Assembly (NCBI RefSeq): GCF_014489495.1 | Contig: NZ_CP060780.1 | Location: forward strand, 2,553,001-2,617,000 | Reading direction: 5' to 3' | Length of the DNA stretch: 64,000 nt | Source: Sphingomonas daechungensis | GTDB taxonomy: Bacteria; Pseudomonadota; Alphaproteobacteria; Sphingomonadales; Sphingomonadaceae | Shown here: in pieces, positions 44,816 through 55,823 of the stretch | Layout of the letters: each line of letters opens with the position of its first letter | Numbering within the stretch: position 1 is the first letter of the stretch | Program-made: the position numbers and the translations under genes | The notes under the pieces: model-generated | The model's database searches: none | Told to the model about the DNA's origin: nothing | What the model saw: only the letters and a program-made list of their open reading frames with translations

Positions 44816-45932
44816 CCTCAACCTCGACGCGCTCTCCGGTCACGCGTTGCGACAGGGCTGCTGCCATGAACCGGTCGAGATCGCCGTCGAGCACGTCGCC
44901 CGGAGCGGTCGAGGTCACACCGGTGCGAAGATCCTTCACCAGCTGGTACGGCTGCAGCACGTAGCTGCGGATCTGGTGGCCCCAACCGATGTCGGTCTTC
45001 GAGGCATTGGCTGCGCTGGCCTCCGCCTCGCGTTTCTGAAGCTCGGCCTCGTACAGCCGGGCCTTGAGCTGCTTCATCGCCGACGCGCGGTTCTTGTGCT
45101 GGGAGCGCTCGTTCTGGCAAGCAACCACAATGCCCGTCGGGATGTGCGTAATTCGGACCGCGCTGTCAGTCGTATTGACGTGCTGGCCTCCGGCTCCCGA
45201 CGCTCGGTAGGTATCGATGCGCAAGTCGGACTCGTTCACGTCGATTTCGATGTCGTCATCGACCTCCGGATAAACCCAGACGCTCGAGAAGCTGGTGTGG
45301 CGCCTTGCGTTGGAATCGTAGGGGCTGATCCGCACCAGGCGATGCACGCCGCTCTCAACCTTGAGGTTGCCGTAAGCGTTTTCGCCCTTCACGAGAATCG
45401 TTGCCGACTTGATCCCGGCCTGCTCGCCTGAATGGTGATCGATCATCTCGACCTTGTAGCCGTGCCGCTCGCCCCAGCGCGTGTACATGCGCAGAAGCAT
45501 CTCGGCCCAGTCCTGGCTCTCGGTTCCGCCGGCGCCGGCGTTGACTTCGACATAGCTGCTGTTGGCATCAGCCTCACCGGCCAACAGCGCTGCGACCTTG
45601 TCGCGCTCGGCACGCTCCGCAAGGTCGCCAAGGCTGCGGACGGCATCGTCTGCCAGCGCAGCGTCGCCCTCGGCTTCCGCAAGCTCCAACAGTTCGGTGG
45701 TGTCGGCTAGCTCGCGCTCGATCGAACGGGTCGCGTTGATCGCCTCTTCCAGCCTGCGACGCTCCCGCATGACGTCCTGCGCGGCCTTGGGGTCGTCCCA
45801 AAGCGCGGAATCCTCAACCTTGGCGTTGAGCTCGTCGAGGCGCTTCAGCGCGCGGTCCCAATCGAGGAACCTGCGCAAGAGCGCGAGAGCGGCATTGATC
45901 TGGTCGGCGTGAGCCTGCGCTTCGGCGCGCAT
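44805..45932 (-). CDS. prfB: Peptide chain release factor 2
   Basis: A 375-residue class I release factor for UGA and UAA stops. The catalytic GGQ lies in [21 protein letters not shown]; the codon-recognition loop reads [16 protein letters not shown] (SPY rather than the enterobacterial SPF). The coiled N-terminal domain has [21 protein letters not shown]. The frame is continuous from ATG 45932, so the programmed +1 frameshift used by many bacteria is not required. It precedes the methyltransferase-like gene and follows PBP1A on the same strand, with a 40-base gap. Confidence 0.97.
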   Translation of the reverse strand: MRAEAQAHADQINAALALLRRFLDWDRALKRLDELNAKVEDSALWDDPKAAQDVMRERRRLEEAINATRSIERELADTTELLELAEAEGDAALADDAVRSLGDLAERAERDKVAALLAGEADANSSYVEVNAGAGGTESQDWAEMLLRMYTRWGERHGYKVEMIDHHSGEQAGIKSATILVKGENAYGNLKVESGVHRLVRISPYDSNARRHTSFSSVWVYPEVDDDIEIDVNESDLRIDTYRASGAGGQHVNTTDSAVRITHIPTGIVVACQNERSQHKNRASAMKQLKARLYEAELQKREAEASAANASKTDIGWGHQIRSYVLQPYQLVKDLRTGVTSTAPGDVLDGDLDRFMAAALSQRVTGERVEVEDVD

Positions 45933-45972
45933 GGTGAACTGCTTTCGTGAAAACGCTTAAGTTGGAGCGGAG

Positions 45973-48568
45973 CTAGTTGAAGGTAGCCTGATTTTGCAAG
46001 GCCGCCTCGGCAGGCGGGGCTGTCGAGGGCGCTTCGACTGCGCCCGAATGACGCGCGGACGGCGGTCGGAATCCGCGATCTGGGACGGATCGTTCTCTTC
46101 ACCCTCCTCGGATCCTTCAGGCGCGCCGTGAGAGCGCCGATAGAAGCGCCGCGGCTCGGTCTGCGGCTGGAAAGCCTCCCAGATCACCGCCGACTTGGGA
46201 TCTTCCTGAACCGGAAAAACGCCGAAGACACGGCGGCCCGTAGCCCGATCGATGCGAACCCAGCGAATTCCGTTCGGCGCCACGAACGGCACCTTCGGCA
46301 TGTCCTTGAAAGCGACCTCGGCAAACTGCTTGAAGATCGGAGCGGCAATGCGTCCGCCCTGCGCACTATGACCCATTGGCCGCGGCTGATCGTAACCAAG
46401 GTAGACCCCGCCGACCACTTCGGGCGTCCCGCCGACGAACCAGACGTTGGTTGGACCGGACGTGGTCCCCGTCTTGCCGAACATCGGCCGATTAAGATCG
46501 CGAAGGACCGTCGCTGTACCGCGTTCGACGACGCCCTCCATGATGTGGACCATCTGGAACGCGGCCATTGGTTCGAGGACCTGCCTGTCTCTCGACGGCG
46601 GCCGTGGCATCGCCTTTCCGTCCCACTCGGCGGCATTGCAATTCCCCATCACCGCACAGCGATTGTCGGTGCGATAGATCACCTTGCCAGTACGATCCTG
46701 CACATAGTCGATCAGCGTCGGCTTCACCGCTCGCCCCTGGTTGGCGAGGATCGCGTAGGCGTTGACCAGCTTGGCGACCGTGGTCTCGCCGGCACCAAGC
46801 GAGATCGAAAGATAGTTGGGGAAGTCGCCGACCCCCAGCTTCCGAGCATTCGCCGTGACTTTCGGCATGCCGGTCTGAGACGCGGCGCGGACGGTCATCA
46901 GGTTGCGCGACTGCTCGACGCCCCAGCGCATCGTCTTGGGCCCGCATAGCGGCGGTCGAAGTTGACGAAGCATTTCTGCGGCAGGCCAGGTCCCTGCGAC
47001 GTGCAGAACGGCGCATCCATGATGATCGAGGCCGGGCTCATCCCGTTCTCGAGTGCCGCTTCGTAGACGATGGGCTTGAACGCGGAACCCGGCTGCCGAA
47101 GCGCCTGCGTCGCACGGTTGTAGCTGGACCCGATCACGTCGAACCCGCCCTGCATGGCCAGGACTCGTCCCGTGCGCACTTCTTCAGCCAGGAATCCGCC
47201 ACCGACTTCCGGAATAGACCGAAGCGCATAGCTGTTGGTGCCGAGCTGCTTCACGATGATGATCATGCCGGGACGGAGGTTCTCGAACGCCGTCCCGCCG
47301 CCGCCTCGCTTCGGCATGTCGGCAACTGACCGGGGCAGCGATCCCGTCGATCCATTAGTAAAGCCGATGGTCGCCTGCGCCGAATCCTTGGACAGCACCA
47401 CGGCCTTCTTCCAGTCCGCAAATCCCGTGCCCACCGGCGCCCGATCGAGCTGGCCAGCCCAATCGCCGCTCAAGTCGACGCTAAGACCAAGATCGCGCCA
47501 CCCGCGCCCGCCGTCGAAGCGGGCCAGGCCTTCGCGAAGCGCGTTGGCCGCCGCGTCCTGCATGACGGGGTTCATCGACGTCCGCACCCAAAGGCCGCCG
47601 GCGTAGACGCTGTTCGGGCCGTCATTGGCGTTGTCGCCATAATTCTTCAGCAGCGTCCGGCGTACTTCTTCCATGAAGTAGCCGCCCTGTTGCCGGAACT
47701 TCTCGTTGCTGCCGTAGCGGATGGTTCCGAGTGGAGTCGCCGCGGCGGATTTCCATTGCGCCTCGGTTATGTACCCGTTCCGGAACATCTCGCGCAGGAC
47801 GTAATTGCGCCGGTCCAGGGCTTTCTGAGTCGCCCGCACCGGATCGTAGTTGGACGGTGCCTTCGGAAGCACCGCGAGGTAGGCGGCCTCCGGAAGGGTC
47901 AGCTCGTTCACGTCCTTGTCGAAATAGGCGCGGCTGGCCGCCTGGATCCCATAGGCATTCCGGCCGAGGAAGATCGAGTTCAGGTAGATCTCGAGGATCT
48001 GCTGCTTCGACAGCGTCGATTCCAGGCGGAATGCGAGGATCGCCTCCTTGGCCTTGCGTCCGATGGAATAGCTGCTGTCCTGGAGAAGATATTTCGCGAC
48101 CTGTTGGGTGATCGTGGAGCCGCCGCGGGCGCGGCCCCCGCCCGTCGCGGTCTTGGTGGTGAAGTCGAACACCGCACCGACAAGCCCAGGATAGTCGATG
48201 CCGCCGTGGCTGAAGAAGGTTTTGTCCTCGGCCGAGATGAAGGCGTTGACGACCATCGGCGGATATTCGTCGTACGACAGCTCAACCCGCCGCTCACGCG
48301 CGAACGTCTGCACCGGAGTTCCGTCATAGCCCCGGACGTTCGTTGGCAATGATGGCTGATAGGCCAGCAGCTTATCCGAAGACGGCAGCCCGCTCGCGAA
48401 ATAGAGCCACATCGCTGAAAACAGGACGAAGCCGCCGAGAAGAACGTAGCCCAGCCGTCGAACCCACTTCCGCGCCAGCCACGGGTCGATGCGGTCTCGA
48501 ATCCTTTGATTGAAGGCTACGAGGTCCGGAAGCTGGGACGAGAGAGCACTGAGACTTTCGACACGCAT
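45973..48568 (-). CDS. mrcA: Penicillin-binding protein 1A (frameshifted)
   Basis: Bifunctional class A PBP that polymerises and crosslinks peptidoglycan. After a membrane anchor (LGYVLLGGFVLFSAMWLYF) the GT51 domain has SAEDKTFFSHGGIDYPG and RGGSTITQQVAKYLLQD; the transpeptidase has PGSAFKP (Ser about 495), SRN in EQSRNLMTVR, and GKTGTTSGPTN. One base is missing in GGGCCC 46938-46943; repair joins FDRRYAGP to KTMRWGVEQ. A second shift near 46070 leads to the tail ALQNQATFN with stop at 45973; otherwise the frame runs to 45957. Start ATG 48568. The upstream amidase is probably co-transcribed. Confidence 0.94.
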
Positions 48569-48616
48569 GTGATGCAAGCCTCTAGCGCCTCCCGCGGTCA
48601 GCCGAAAGACTGCAGG

Positions 48617-49521
48617 CTAACGAACGATGCGCGAGGCGACGTCGGCTTCGATCGCCTGCGCCAAAGCCAGGACGATCTGAGCGCGCTTCTCGGGCTGGAG
48701 GAGCATCGCCTCATCATCGACATTGCTGATGTATCCCGCCTCGAACAGAACTGCGGGCACCTCCGCGTGGCGAAGGACCCGGAAGTCGGCGAACCGGTGC
48801 GGCTCGGGGCGAAGCTGATACCGTCCGGCCGACTTCCGAACGAGCCGCTCTGCCAGCGACGCGGAAGAATTCATTTGCTCGCGCAGCGCCAAGTCTGAAA
48901 GAATTCCGCGCACGGATCCATCAGGTTCGCTGGTCAGTCCGTCGTCGCTGTTTTCCTTCATTGCCAGTCGCGCCGCCTCGGCATCGGAGGCGACATCCGA
49001 GAGCGAATAAACCGTCGCACCGCGCGCCAGCGGGTTCGGCGCACTGTCGATGTGAAGCGATAGGTAGACGCTTGCGCCGAGACGACGTGCAAGTTCGGCC
49101 CGTTGATCCAGAGTCAGATAGCGGTCGTCGTCGCGCGTCATCGCCACGCGAACGCGCCCACGTTCGGCAAGCTCGTCGCGCAGTTCGCGCGCGAACAGCA
49201 AAGTGAGATCTTTCTCGTTGGTGGACCCAGAAGCCCCTTGGCTCCCGGATCGCGGCCGCCGTGCCCAGGGTCGAGCACGACGATCGGCCGGCCAGGAGAG
49301 CTTGCCTCCGTCAACTTTATGTCGCCGACCGCCGATCCCAGCTCCACGCGAACCGTGCCGCCGCGGGCCTCACCGATCAGCGCTTTCTCGTCGCTGGCGG
49401 GAGCCCCTTTGCGGGAGAAAAATCCGTGACTCGAGCTCAGCGCGGCCACAACGAGGGCTAGCCCCGCGATACTGATCGCCGCTCCCGCAATTGCTCGCGC
49501 TCGGAAGGACCTCGATGCCAT
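48617..49521 (-). CDS. N-acetylmuramoyl-L-alanine amidase (frameshifted)
   Basis: Amidase_3 zinc hydrolase that cleaves stem peptides from glycan, acting in cell separation. The N terminus has a signal or anchor helix (AIAGAAISIAGLALVVAAL), then VVLDPGHGGRDPGAKG (zinc His). One base is lost in CCCC 49235-49238; repair gives ASGSTNEKDLTLLFARELRDEL. It continues VAMTRDDDRYLTLDQRAELAR, SVYLSLHIDSAPNP and VPAVLFEAGYISNVDDEAML (catalytic Glu). About 301 residues. It lies 48 bases before PBP1A, a frequent pairing. It lacks an AMIN domain, so the exact type (AmiA/B/C) is open. Confidence 0.92.
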
Positions 49522-49911
49522 CGGGCCACTCTATTGCCGGAACATGGTTAACGCGCAATTCGTGCTGAATTTCAGTCGTTGCAGCCCTGGGGGACTGTTG
49601 CGGCCCTCGTCCGGTGATGCTAACCGGTATTAATCCTGAGCCCCTTAATGCGGCAAAGGATTCAGCGCCGCTCCTTGCAAAGGATGCGGCTTCACAGGTT
49701 GACGCTGCAATGATGCCAAGAAACGCCCCTTGCCTGCTCCATGATGAGCGGCAGGTCGCGTCTCCCGCACAAGATTCCGGGATGGCCAGTGCAGCAGAGG
49801 CAACAATACATCAGTTCGCCATGACCGTCGGCCGACACCCGACCGGAATGGCCTTTTCAATTGCGCGCGCCCGCCCAACGAGGAGCGGCCCGCGCGCCCG
49901 GAGAATTTTCA
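49522..49911 (+). promoter_or_regulatory. Long rne leader region
   Basis: A 390-base gap between the divergent amidase and RNase E genes. No gene is supported. RNase E mRNAs in other bacteria carry long structured leaders used for autoregulation, and this gap could hold one. Short direct repeats (GCAAAGGATTCAGCG and GCAAAGGATGCGGC at about 49651 and 49678) and several GC-rich inverted segments are visible. The ribosome site GGAG lies eight bases before ATG 49912. Confidence 0.45.
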
Positions 49912-52380
49912 ATGTCCACGCGCATGCTAATCGACGCGCGCCACCCGGAGGAGACCCGGGTCGCGGTCGTTACCGGAAACCGCATCGAGGAATTTGATTT
50001 CGAGTCCGCTGAGCACAAGCAGCTCAAAGGGAACGTCTATCTAGCCAAGGTTACCAGGGTCGAGCCGTCGCTTCAGGCGGCCTTCGTCGACTACGGCGGA
50101 AACCGTCACGGCTTCCTCGCCTTCAGCGAAATCCATCCCGACTACTACCAGATTCCCAAGGCCGACCGCGAAGCCCTGCTTCGTGAGGAAGCCGAGCACG
50201 CCGCGGAGGAAGAGCGCCTGCGCGCCGCCGCGGACGATCTGGAGCCGATCGACGGCCATCACGACGATGACGGCACGGACGATCGTCCCGAAGAAGCCGA
50301 AGAATCGAACGGCGACGAGGACGGGCCGACGACAGTGGAGGCCGGAACCGGCTCCAACCGTTCGCCGGTGGATGAAAGCGCCGCCGACGAACTTCGCAAG
50401 AAGCGTCAGGCGCTTCGCCGCCGCTACAAGATCCAGGACGTCATTCAGCGCCGCCAGGTGCTGCTCGTTCAGGTCGTCAAGGAAGAGCGCGGCAACAAGG
50501 GTGCCGCCCTCACCACCTACCTCAGCCTCGCCGGTCGCTACTGCGTGCTGATGCCCAACACGTCGCACGGCGGCGGCATCAGCCGGAAGATCTCGAACGG
50601 CGCCGACCGTAAGCGGCTGAAGTCGATCATGTCGGATCTCAACCTGCCGAAGAGCATGGGTCTGATCGTCCGTACCGCCGGGCTTTCGCGCACGAAGACC
50701 GAGATCAAGCGCGACTTCGACTATCTCGCCCGGCTGTGGGACGAGATCCGCGAGCGGACGCTGAAGAGCAGCGCGCCCGCCCTGATCTATCGCGACAGCG
50801 ACCTCATCAAGCGCGCAATCCGCGACCTCTACCATCGAGACATCAGCGATGTGATCGTCGAGGGCGAGGACGGCTTCAAGGCCGCCCGGGGCTTCATGAA
50901 GCTGTTGATGCCGAGCCACGTGCGCCGCGTCGCGCTTCACTCCGAAGCCACGCCCTTGTTCCAGCGGCACGGCGTCGAGGATCAGCTGTCGGCGATGTAT
51001 CAGCCGGTCGTCCAGCTGAAGTCGGGCGGCTACCTGGTCATCAACCCGACCGAGGCGCTGGTTTCGATCGACATCAATTCCGGCCGGTCGACCCGCGAGC
51101 ACAACATCGAGCAGACGGCGTTCGCGACGAACCTGGAAGCGGCGAACGAGATTGCCCGCCAGCTTCGCCTGCGCGACATGGCCGGCCTCGTCGTCATCGA
51201 TTTCATCGACATGGAGCAGAACAGCCATGTTCGTAAGGTCGAGAAGGCGATGAAGGAGGCGCTCAAGAACGACCGCGCACGCATCCAGGTCGGCCGCATC
51301 TCCAGCTTCGGCTTGATGGAGATGAGCCGCCAGCGCCTGCGCACCGGCGTGCTTGAAGCTTCGACCAAGCCCTGCCCGCACTGTGAAGGCACGGGCCTGA
51401 TGCGCACGGCTTCATCGGCGGGCCTGTCTGCTCTTCGCATGATCGAGGACGAGGCGGCTCGTGGCCGTGGCGAGAAGATTCTCCTCCGCGCCGGGCGCGA
51501 AGCAGCGATCTACCTTCTCAACAAGAAGCGGAGCGAGCTGGCCGACATCGAGGCCCGCTATGGCGTCTCGATCGAAGTCGTCATCGACGAGAGCTTTGAA
51601 GGCGCTCGCATGAGCGTCGAAAGCTCCGGCCCGCGGCCAGTCGTGCAGCGCCGCCCCGAACCCACCCCGATCGAAGAAGATCTCGAAGAGGTCGAGGCTC
51701 TCGACGAGGACGAAGAGGACGAATCCGAGGAGGATGAGCCCGAAGCGGAGCGTCAGGACGATCGGCCTGGCCGCCGCCGCCGCCGCCGCCGCCGGGGTGG
51801 CCGTGGTCGCGGCCGTCGCGAAGAGGGCGAAGGCCCGTCCGACGCCAGCGAATCCGAAGATGACGCCGAGCCGAGCGAAGCGGCGGATGCCGAGCCTGCC
51901 GAACAAGCAGAGGCTGAAGAGACGCCTTCGGGTGATCGGAAGCGGCGACGCCGTCGCGGCAAGCGCGGTGGAGGTCACGAGGATACTCCGTCTGAGGTCG
52001 GAGCGGAGGTCGAGGCGGACAGCTCGCCGATGATCGAAACGCCGGTCGAGGACGAAGCACCGATCACCGAGGTCGAAACTCCGCCTGAACCGCAGCCCAA
52101 GAAGCGCCGCTCGCGAGCGAAGGCCAAGGTGGACGAGACTGCCGAGCAGGCAGCCGAACCCACTCCCGTTGAAACTGCAGCCGAGACGCCGGTTGAGGCT
52201 GCCGCGGAGGAGGAGAAGACCGCCAAACCGGCACGAAAGTCTCGTGCCAAGAAGGCGAAGGAGGCACCAGTCGTCGAAGCCGAAGCCGACGCCGCCATTC
52301 CCACCGCCGATAATGACGAAGCGGACGACGGCACGGGCGACGGTCCTCGCCGTGGCTGGTGGCAGCGCACTTTCGGTTAA
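49912..52380 (+). CDS. rne: Ribonuclease E/G family protein
   Basis: An 822-residue endoribonuclease, the core of RNA decay and rRNA processing. The start MSTRMLIDARHPEETRVAVV is at ATG 49912. The S1 domain (GNVYLAKVTRVEPSLQAAFVDYGGNRHGFL) is interrupted by an acidic insert (about 85-155) common in alphaproteobacteria. The catalytic core has ALVSIDINSGRSTREHN and LVVIDFIDM (metal-binding Asp); the zinc link is KPCPHCEGTG (Cys488, Cys491). The C-terminal third is disordered, with Arg-rich RRRRRRRRGGRGRGRR and acidic Glu/Ala stretches that probably scaffold a degradosome. Intact. Confidence 0.97.
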   Translation: MSTRMLIDARHPEETRVAVVTGNRIEEFDFESAEHKQLKGNVYLAKVTRVEPSLQAAFVDYGGNRHGFLAFSEIHPDYYQIPKADREALLREEAEHAAEEERLRAAADDLEPIDGHHDDDGTDDRPEEAEESNGDEDGPTTVEAGTGSNRSPVDESAADELRKKRQALRRRYKIQDVIQRRQVLLVQVVKEERGNKGAALTTYLSLAGRYCVLMPNTSHGGGISRKISNGADRKRLKSIMSDLNLPKSMGLIVRTAGLSRTKTEIKRDFDYLARLWDEIRERTLKSSAPALIYRDSDLIKRAIRDLYHRDISDVIVEGEDGFKAARGFMKLLMPSHVRRVALHSEATPLFQRHGVEDQLSAMYQPVVQLKSGGYLVINPTEALVSIDINSGRSTREHNIEQTAFATNLEAANEIARQLRLRDMAGLVVIDFIDMEQNSHVRKVEKAMKEALKNDRARIQVGRISSFGLMEMSRQRLRTGVLEASTKPCPHCEGTGLMRTASSAGLSALRMIEDEAARGRGEKILLRAGREAAIYLLNKKRSELADIEARYGVSIEVVIDESFEGARMSVESSGPRPVVQRRPEPTPIEEDLEEVEALDEDEEDESEEDEPEAERQDDRPGRRRRRRRRGGRGRGRREEGEGPSDASESEDDAEPSEAADAEPAEQAEAEETPSGDRKRRRRRGKRGGGHEDTPSEVGAEVEADSSPMIETPVEDEAPITEVETPPEPQPKKRRSRAKAKVDETAEQAAEPTPVETAAETPVEAAAEEEKTAKPARKSRAKKAKEAPVVEAEADAAIPTADNDEADDGTGDGPRRGWWQRTFG

Positions 52381-52437
52381 GCCGTTGAGCGCCGGATTTT
52401 CATCGGGCGTTCAGATCGCGGGTGGGATGGGCGACGC

Positions 52438-53824
52438 ATGAGCTCGGCGCTCTCCCGCTTCGTGCGATTGCTGATGATGGCGCTCGTGCTCGGCCTTGCC
52501 ACGGCAAGGCCGGCCGCCGCCCAAAGCGAGGATTCCGGCCCTTCGATCCTGCGGGACACGGAGACCGAGGCGCTGTTCGCGGACATCGCGAAGCCGCTGG
52601 TTGAGGCCGCGAACCTCAGCAACAAGAGCGTCAAGGTCATCCTGCTCAACGATGACGAGATCAATGCTTTCGTCGCCGGCAGCCAGAACGTCTACGTCAA
52701 TTCCGGGCTGCTGACCCGCGCCGACAACGTCAACCAGGTCCAGTTCGTCATCGCGCACGAGCTCGGCCACGTTGCCGGCGGCCACGCCATCCGCATGGGC
52801 GAAGGGATGAAGCAGGCGACCGGCATCACGCTTGCGACAATGGTACTTGGCGCGATCGCGATTGCGGCGGGCGCCGGCGAAGCGGGCATGGGCCTGATGA
52901 TGATGGGCCAGCGGGCGGCGCTCGGCCAGTTCCTCGCCTTCACCCGCGCCCAGGAAACCAGCGCCGACCTTGCCGGCGCCAGCTACCTGCATAAGGCCGG
53001 CATTAGCGGCAAGGGCGGTCTCGACTTCTTCAAGAAGCTACAGAACCAGGAGTACCGTCTCGCGATCTACGCGACCGATAGCTACGACCGCACCCACCCG
53101 CTTTCCAGCGAGCGCATCGCCATGCTGACGGACCTCTTCAAGAAGGATCCCGCCTGGAATGCGCCGACCGATCCGAAGCTTGAAGCGCGCTTCCAGCGGG
53201 TGAAGGCGAAGCTTACGGGCTTCCTCGATCCACGACAGGCTGTCAGCAAATATCCGGAAACGGACCAGTCGGTGCCGGCGCATTACGCCCGTGCCTATGC
53301 GTATCACCTTACCGCCTATCCGATAAAGCGCTGTCCGAAGCCGACGCCCTGCTCAAGGCCGATGCGCACGACCCCTACTTCCTCGAGCTCAAGGGCCAGA
53401 TCCTCCTGGAGTCCGGGCGCCCGGCCGATGCTATCGCTCCCCTTCGCGAGGCGACGGAAAAGACGCACAACGCGCCCCTGATCGCGTCGATGCTCGGCCA
53501 CGCGCTGATCTCGACAGAGGATCCCAAGAATTACGCCGAGGCGAAGACCATTCTCAAGGCCGCGGTTGCCGTAGACAATGAGAACCCTTCGCCTGGTACC
53601 AGCTCGGCATGATCTACGGCCAGGAAGGCGACGAGTCCCGGGCCGCGCTTGCGACCGCCGAACGGAACAATCTGGAGGGCGATCCCAAGATGGCGCTCGC
53701 GAGCGCGGAGACGGCGATGCGCGGGATTCCGGTTGGAACTCCGGACTATCTTCGCGCCCAGGATATCGCCATGGTCTCGAGGACCGCGCTCAAGAAGGAC
53801 AAAAAAGGTCGTGACAGAGAGTAA
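52438..53824 (+). CDS. Periplasmic M48 metalloprotease with TPRs, BepA-like (frameshifted)
   Basis: BepA/YfgC-type zinc protease that helps outer-membrane protein assembly. The signal peptide LMMALVLGLATARPAAAQ precedes SQNVYVNSGLLTRADN and the zinc motif FVIAHELGHVAGGH (His107, Glu108, His111); the third ligand is likely Glu in RAQETSADLAG. After HLTAYP the frame moves (near 53322) to DKALSEADALLKADAHDPYFLELKGQILLESG, and again at CCC near 53586 to FAWYQLGMIYGQEGDES, giving TPRs to the stop at 53824. About 463 residues repaired. It is followed by and overlaps the DsbA-like gene by 14 bases. Confidence 0.9.
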
Positions 53825-54519
53825 GGGATCGTCGTTTGGGGCGGCGATTGCGGGGGTGTGGTCGGATCGGTGCTGACCGCGGCCGTGTTGCTCTTCGCGG
53901 CACCTCAGTATCTGAGCGGACGAATCGTCCGGCAGGGCATGCTCAACGATCCTCATATCCTCGTCGAGGCATCCGATGCCCTTCGCGACGCGCAGTACAA
54001 GCCAACGCTGGACGCTTCGCGAGGCCTGATCGAGACGCCCTTCGCGTCCTCCTGGAAGGGTTCGAGCAAGCCGAAGGTCACGCTCGTCGAATTCTACGAC
54101 TACGCGTGCCCATATTGCAAAGCGAGCAACCCGCACGTCGATCAGCTCGTTCGTGAGAACCCGGACCTTCGCGTTGTCTATCGCGAGCTTCCGATCCTCG
54201 GCGACAACAGCGTTGCAGCCGCTCGCCTTTCCCTCGCGGCATCGAAGGCCGGACGCTTCCAGCAGTTCCATGACGCGCTCTACGCGGCGGGCAGACCGGC
54301 CCCGAGACAAATACTGCGGCCGCGCGCACGGCGCAGGTCGATCCCAAGTCCCTCGACGACCCGGCAATCGAGGCCGAACTCAGGAAGAACTTCTCGCTCG
54401 CCAGTCAACTCGGTGCGACGGGAACACCTCTGTTCATCGTTGGTGACCGCGTGCTCAGCGGCGCCGTCGGCTACGACGCCCTGAAGAAGGCGGTCGAGGA
54501 CGCTCGCAAAAGCTCCTGA
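53811..54519 (+). CDS. DsbA family thiol:disulfide oxidoreductase (frameshifted)
   Basis: Thioredoxin-fold protein anchored by an N-terminal helix (VGSVLTAAVLLFAAPQYLSG). The active site is EFYDYACPYCKASNPHVDQL (CPYC), as in the Com1/ScsC-like DsbA group; the cis-Pro loop is GATGTPLFIVGDRVLSG. The GTG 53811 start lies inside the end of the M48 gene. Two bases are missing, near 53850 (GGGGG) and near 54296; repaired, the middle reads GPETNTAAARTAQVDPKSLDDPAIEAELRKNF. About 237 residues. It probably folds or keeps reduced exported Cys proteins. Confidence 0.88.
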
Positions 54520-54525
54520 GCTGGC

Positions 54526-55823
54526 TCAGATCAACGATGCGAAAAAGAGTATCGTTGCAATCGCCATGACCGCGGTGGCTGCCCAGCCGAACACCAACAC
54601 CATTGGAGCGGCGACAAACCGTCCCATTTCCTTGCGGCGACTAGCGATCACCATCATCGCGGCCATCAGGGGCACCGCCGCAACCCCGTTCAGGATCGCG
54701 CTCCAGACCAAGGCCCGGATCGGATTGACGTTGCCCCAGTCGAGCAAGACGCCAGCGGCCGTGGCCGCGACGATGATCGCGTAGAACCGCGCGGCCTGCT
54801 GCGGCTTGTATTCAAGCCCTCCCTTCCATCCTCGCGTTTCACTCACCGCGAAGGCAGCGGACCCGGCCAACACCGGCACTGCAAGCAATCCCGTTCCGAT
54901 GATCCCGAGCGCGAACATGGCGAAGGCGAACTGTCCCGCAATCGGCCGCAGTGCCTCGGCCGCCTGCGCCGCCGTATTGATCTGCGTGATGCCTTGCTGG
55001 TGAAGCGTCGCCGCCGAGGCGATCATGATCGCCAAGGCAATCAGGTTCGAAAAGGCCATCCCGACAAAAGTGTCGAAACGGATCCGCCTGAACTGGGCCG
55101 ATGCTCCGCGCGGATCTTGCTTCAAAGGCCTCTGACCGGAGTCGGCAAGATCTTCGGCCTCCTGCGAGCTTTGCCAGAAGAAAAGATAAGGACTGATCGT
55201 CGTTCCCAACACGGCAACGACGGTGGCGATCGCGCCGGGTCCGATATCGGTCGGCCAAATCATGCCCAGAACGCTGCCGTCCAATCGACCTCGACCAGCA
55301 ACAGCACGCCGACATAGGCAAACAGGCTCAGCGTCAGCCATTTCAGGACTCTCGCATATTGATGGTAGGGCACGAACAGCTGCAGGGCGACGCTCAGCAA
55401 CGCGAAGAGGAAGACGAACACGCGGGTTCGGCCGCCGATGACCAGCTCCGTCGCCGCGGCCATGGCGGACAGATCCGCCCCGATGTTCATGATGTTGGCG
55501 ATCAGCAGGATCGCAACGAGGACCGTCACGACGCTTCGCGGAAAGGTGTCAGCGAGGTTTTTCGCAAGTCCTGCGCCAGTCACCCGACCGATGTGCCCGC
55601 TGACCAGTTGGACGGCGGTCATTAGCGGGTAGGTCAGGATCATCGTCCATAGCAGGCCGTAGCCGAACTGCGCACCTGCCTGAGAGTAGGTGGCGATGCC
55701 GCTTGGATCGTCGTCGGCCGCACCGGTGACGACGCCAGGACCCAGCTCGCTCGCCGCTTCGATCAGTGAGTGCTTAAGGCCCTTCTGCCGGACCCGCCCA
55801 ACCCGAGCCTTTGTCGCTCTCAC
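54526..55823 (-). CDS. NRAMP-family divalent metal transporter, atypical motifs (frameshifted)
   Basis: Polytopic LeuT-fold transporter of the NRAMP superfamily with about eleven helices. TM1 reads GAADDDPSGIATYSQAGAQFGYG, and the TM6 region reads TTISPYLFFWQSSQEAEDL. Canonical NRAMP has DPGN and a Met-Pro-His motif at these places, so metal selectivity may differ. The frame breaks after EVDWTAAFWA near 55262, and one base restores MIWPTDIGPGAIATV. About 431 residues repaired. The start is a GTG at 55823 and overlaps the rlmE end by 50 bases; a later start is possible. Confidence 0.85.
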
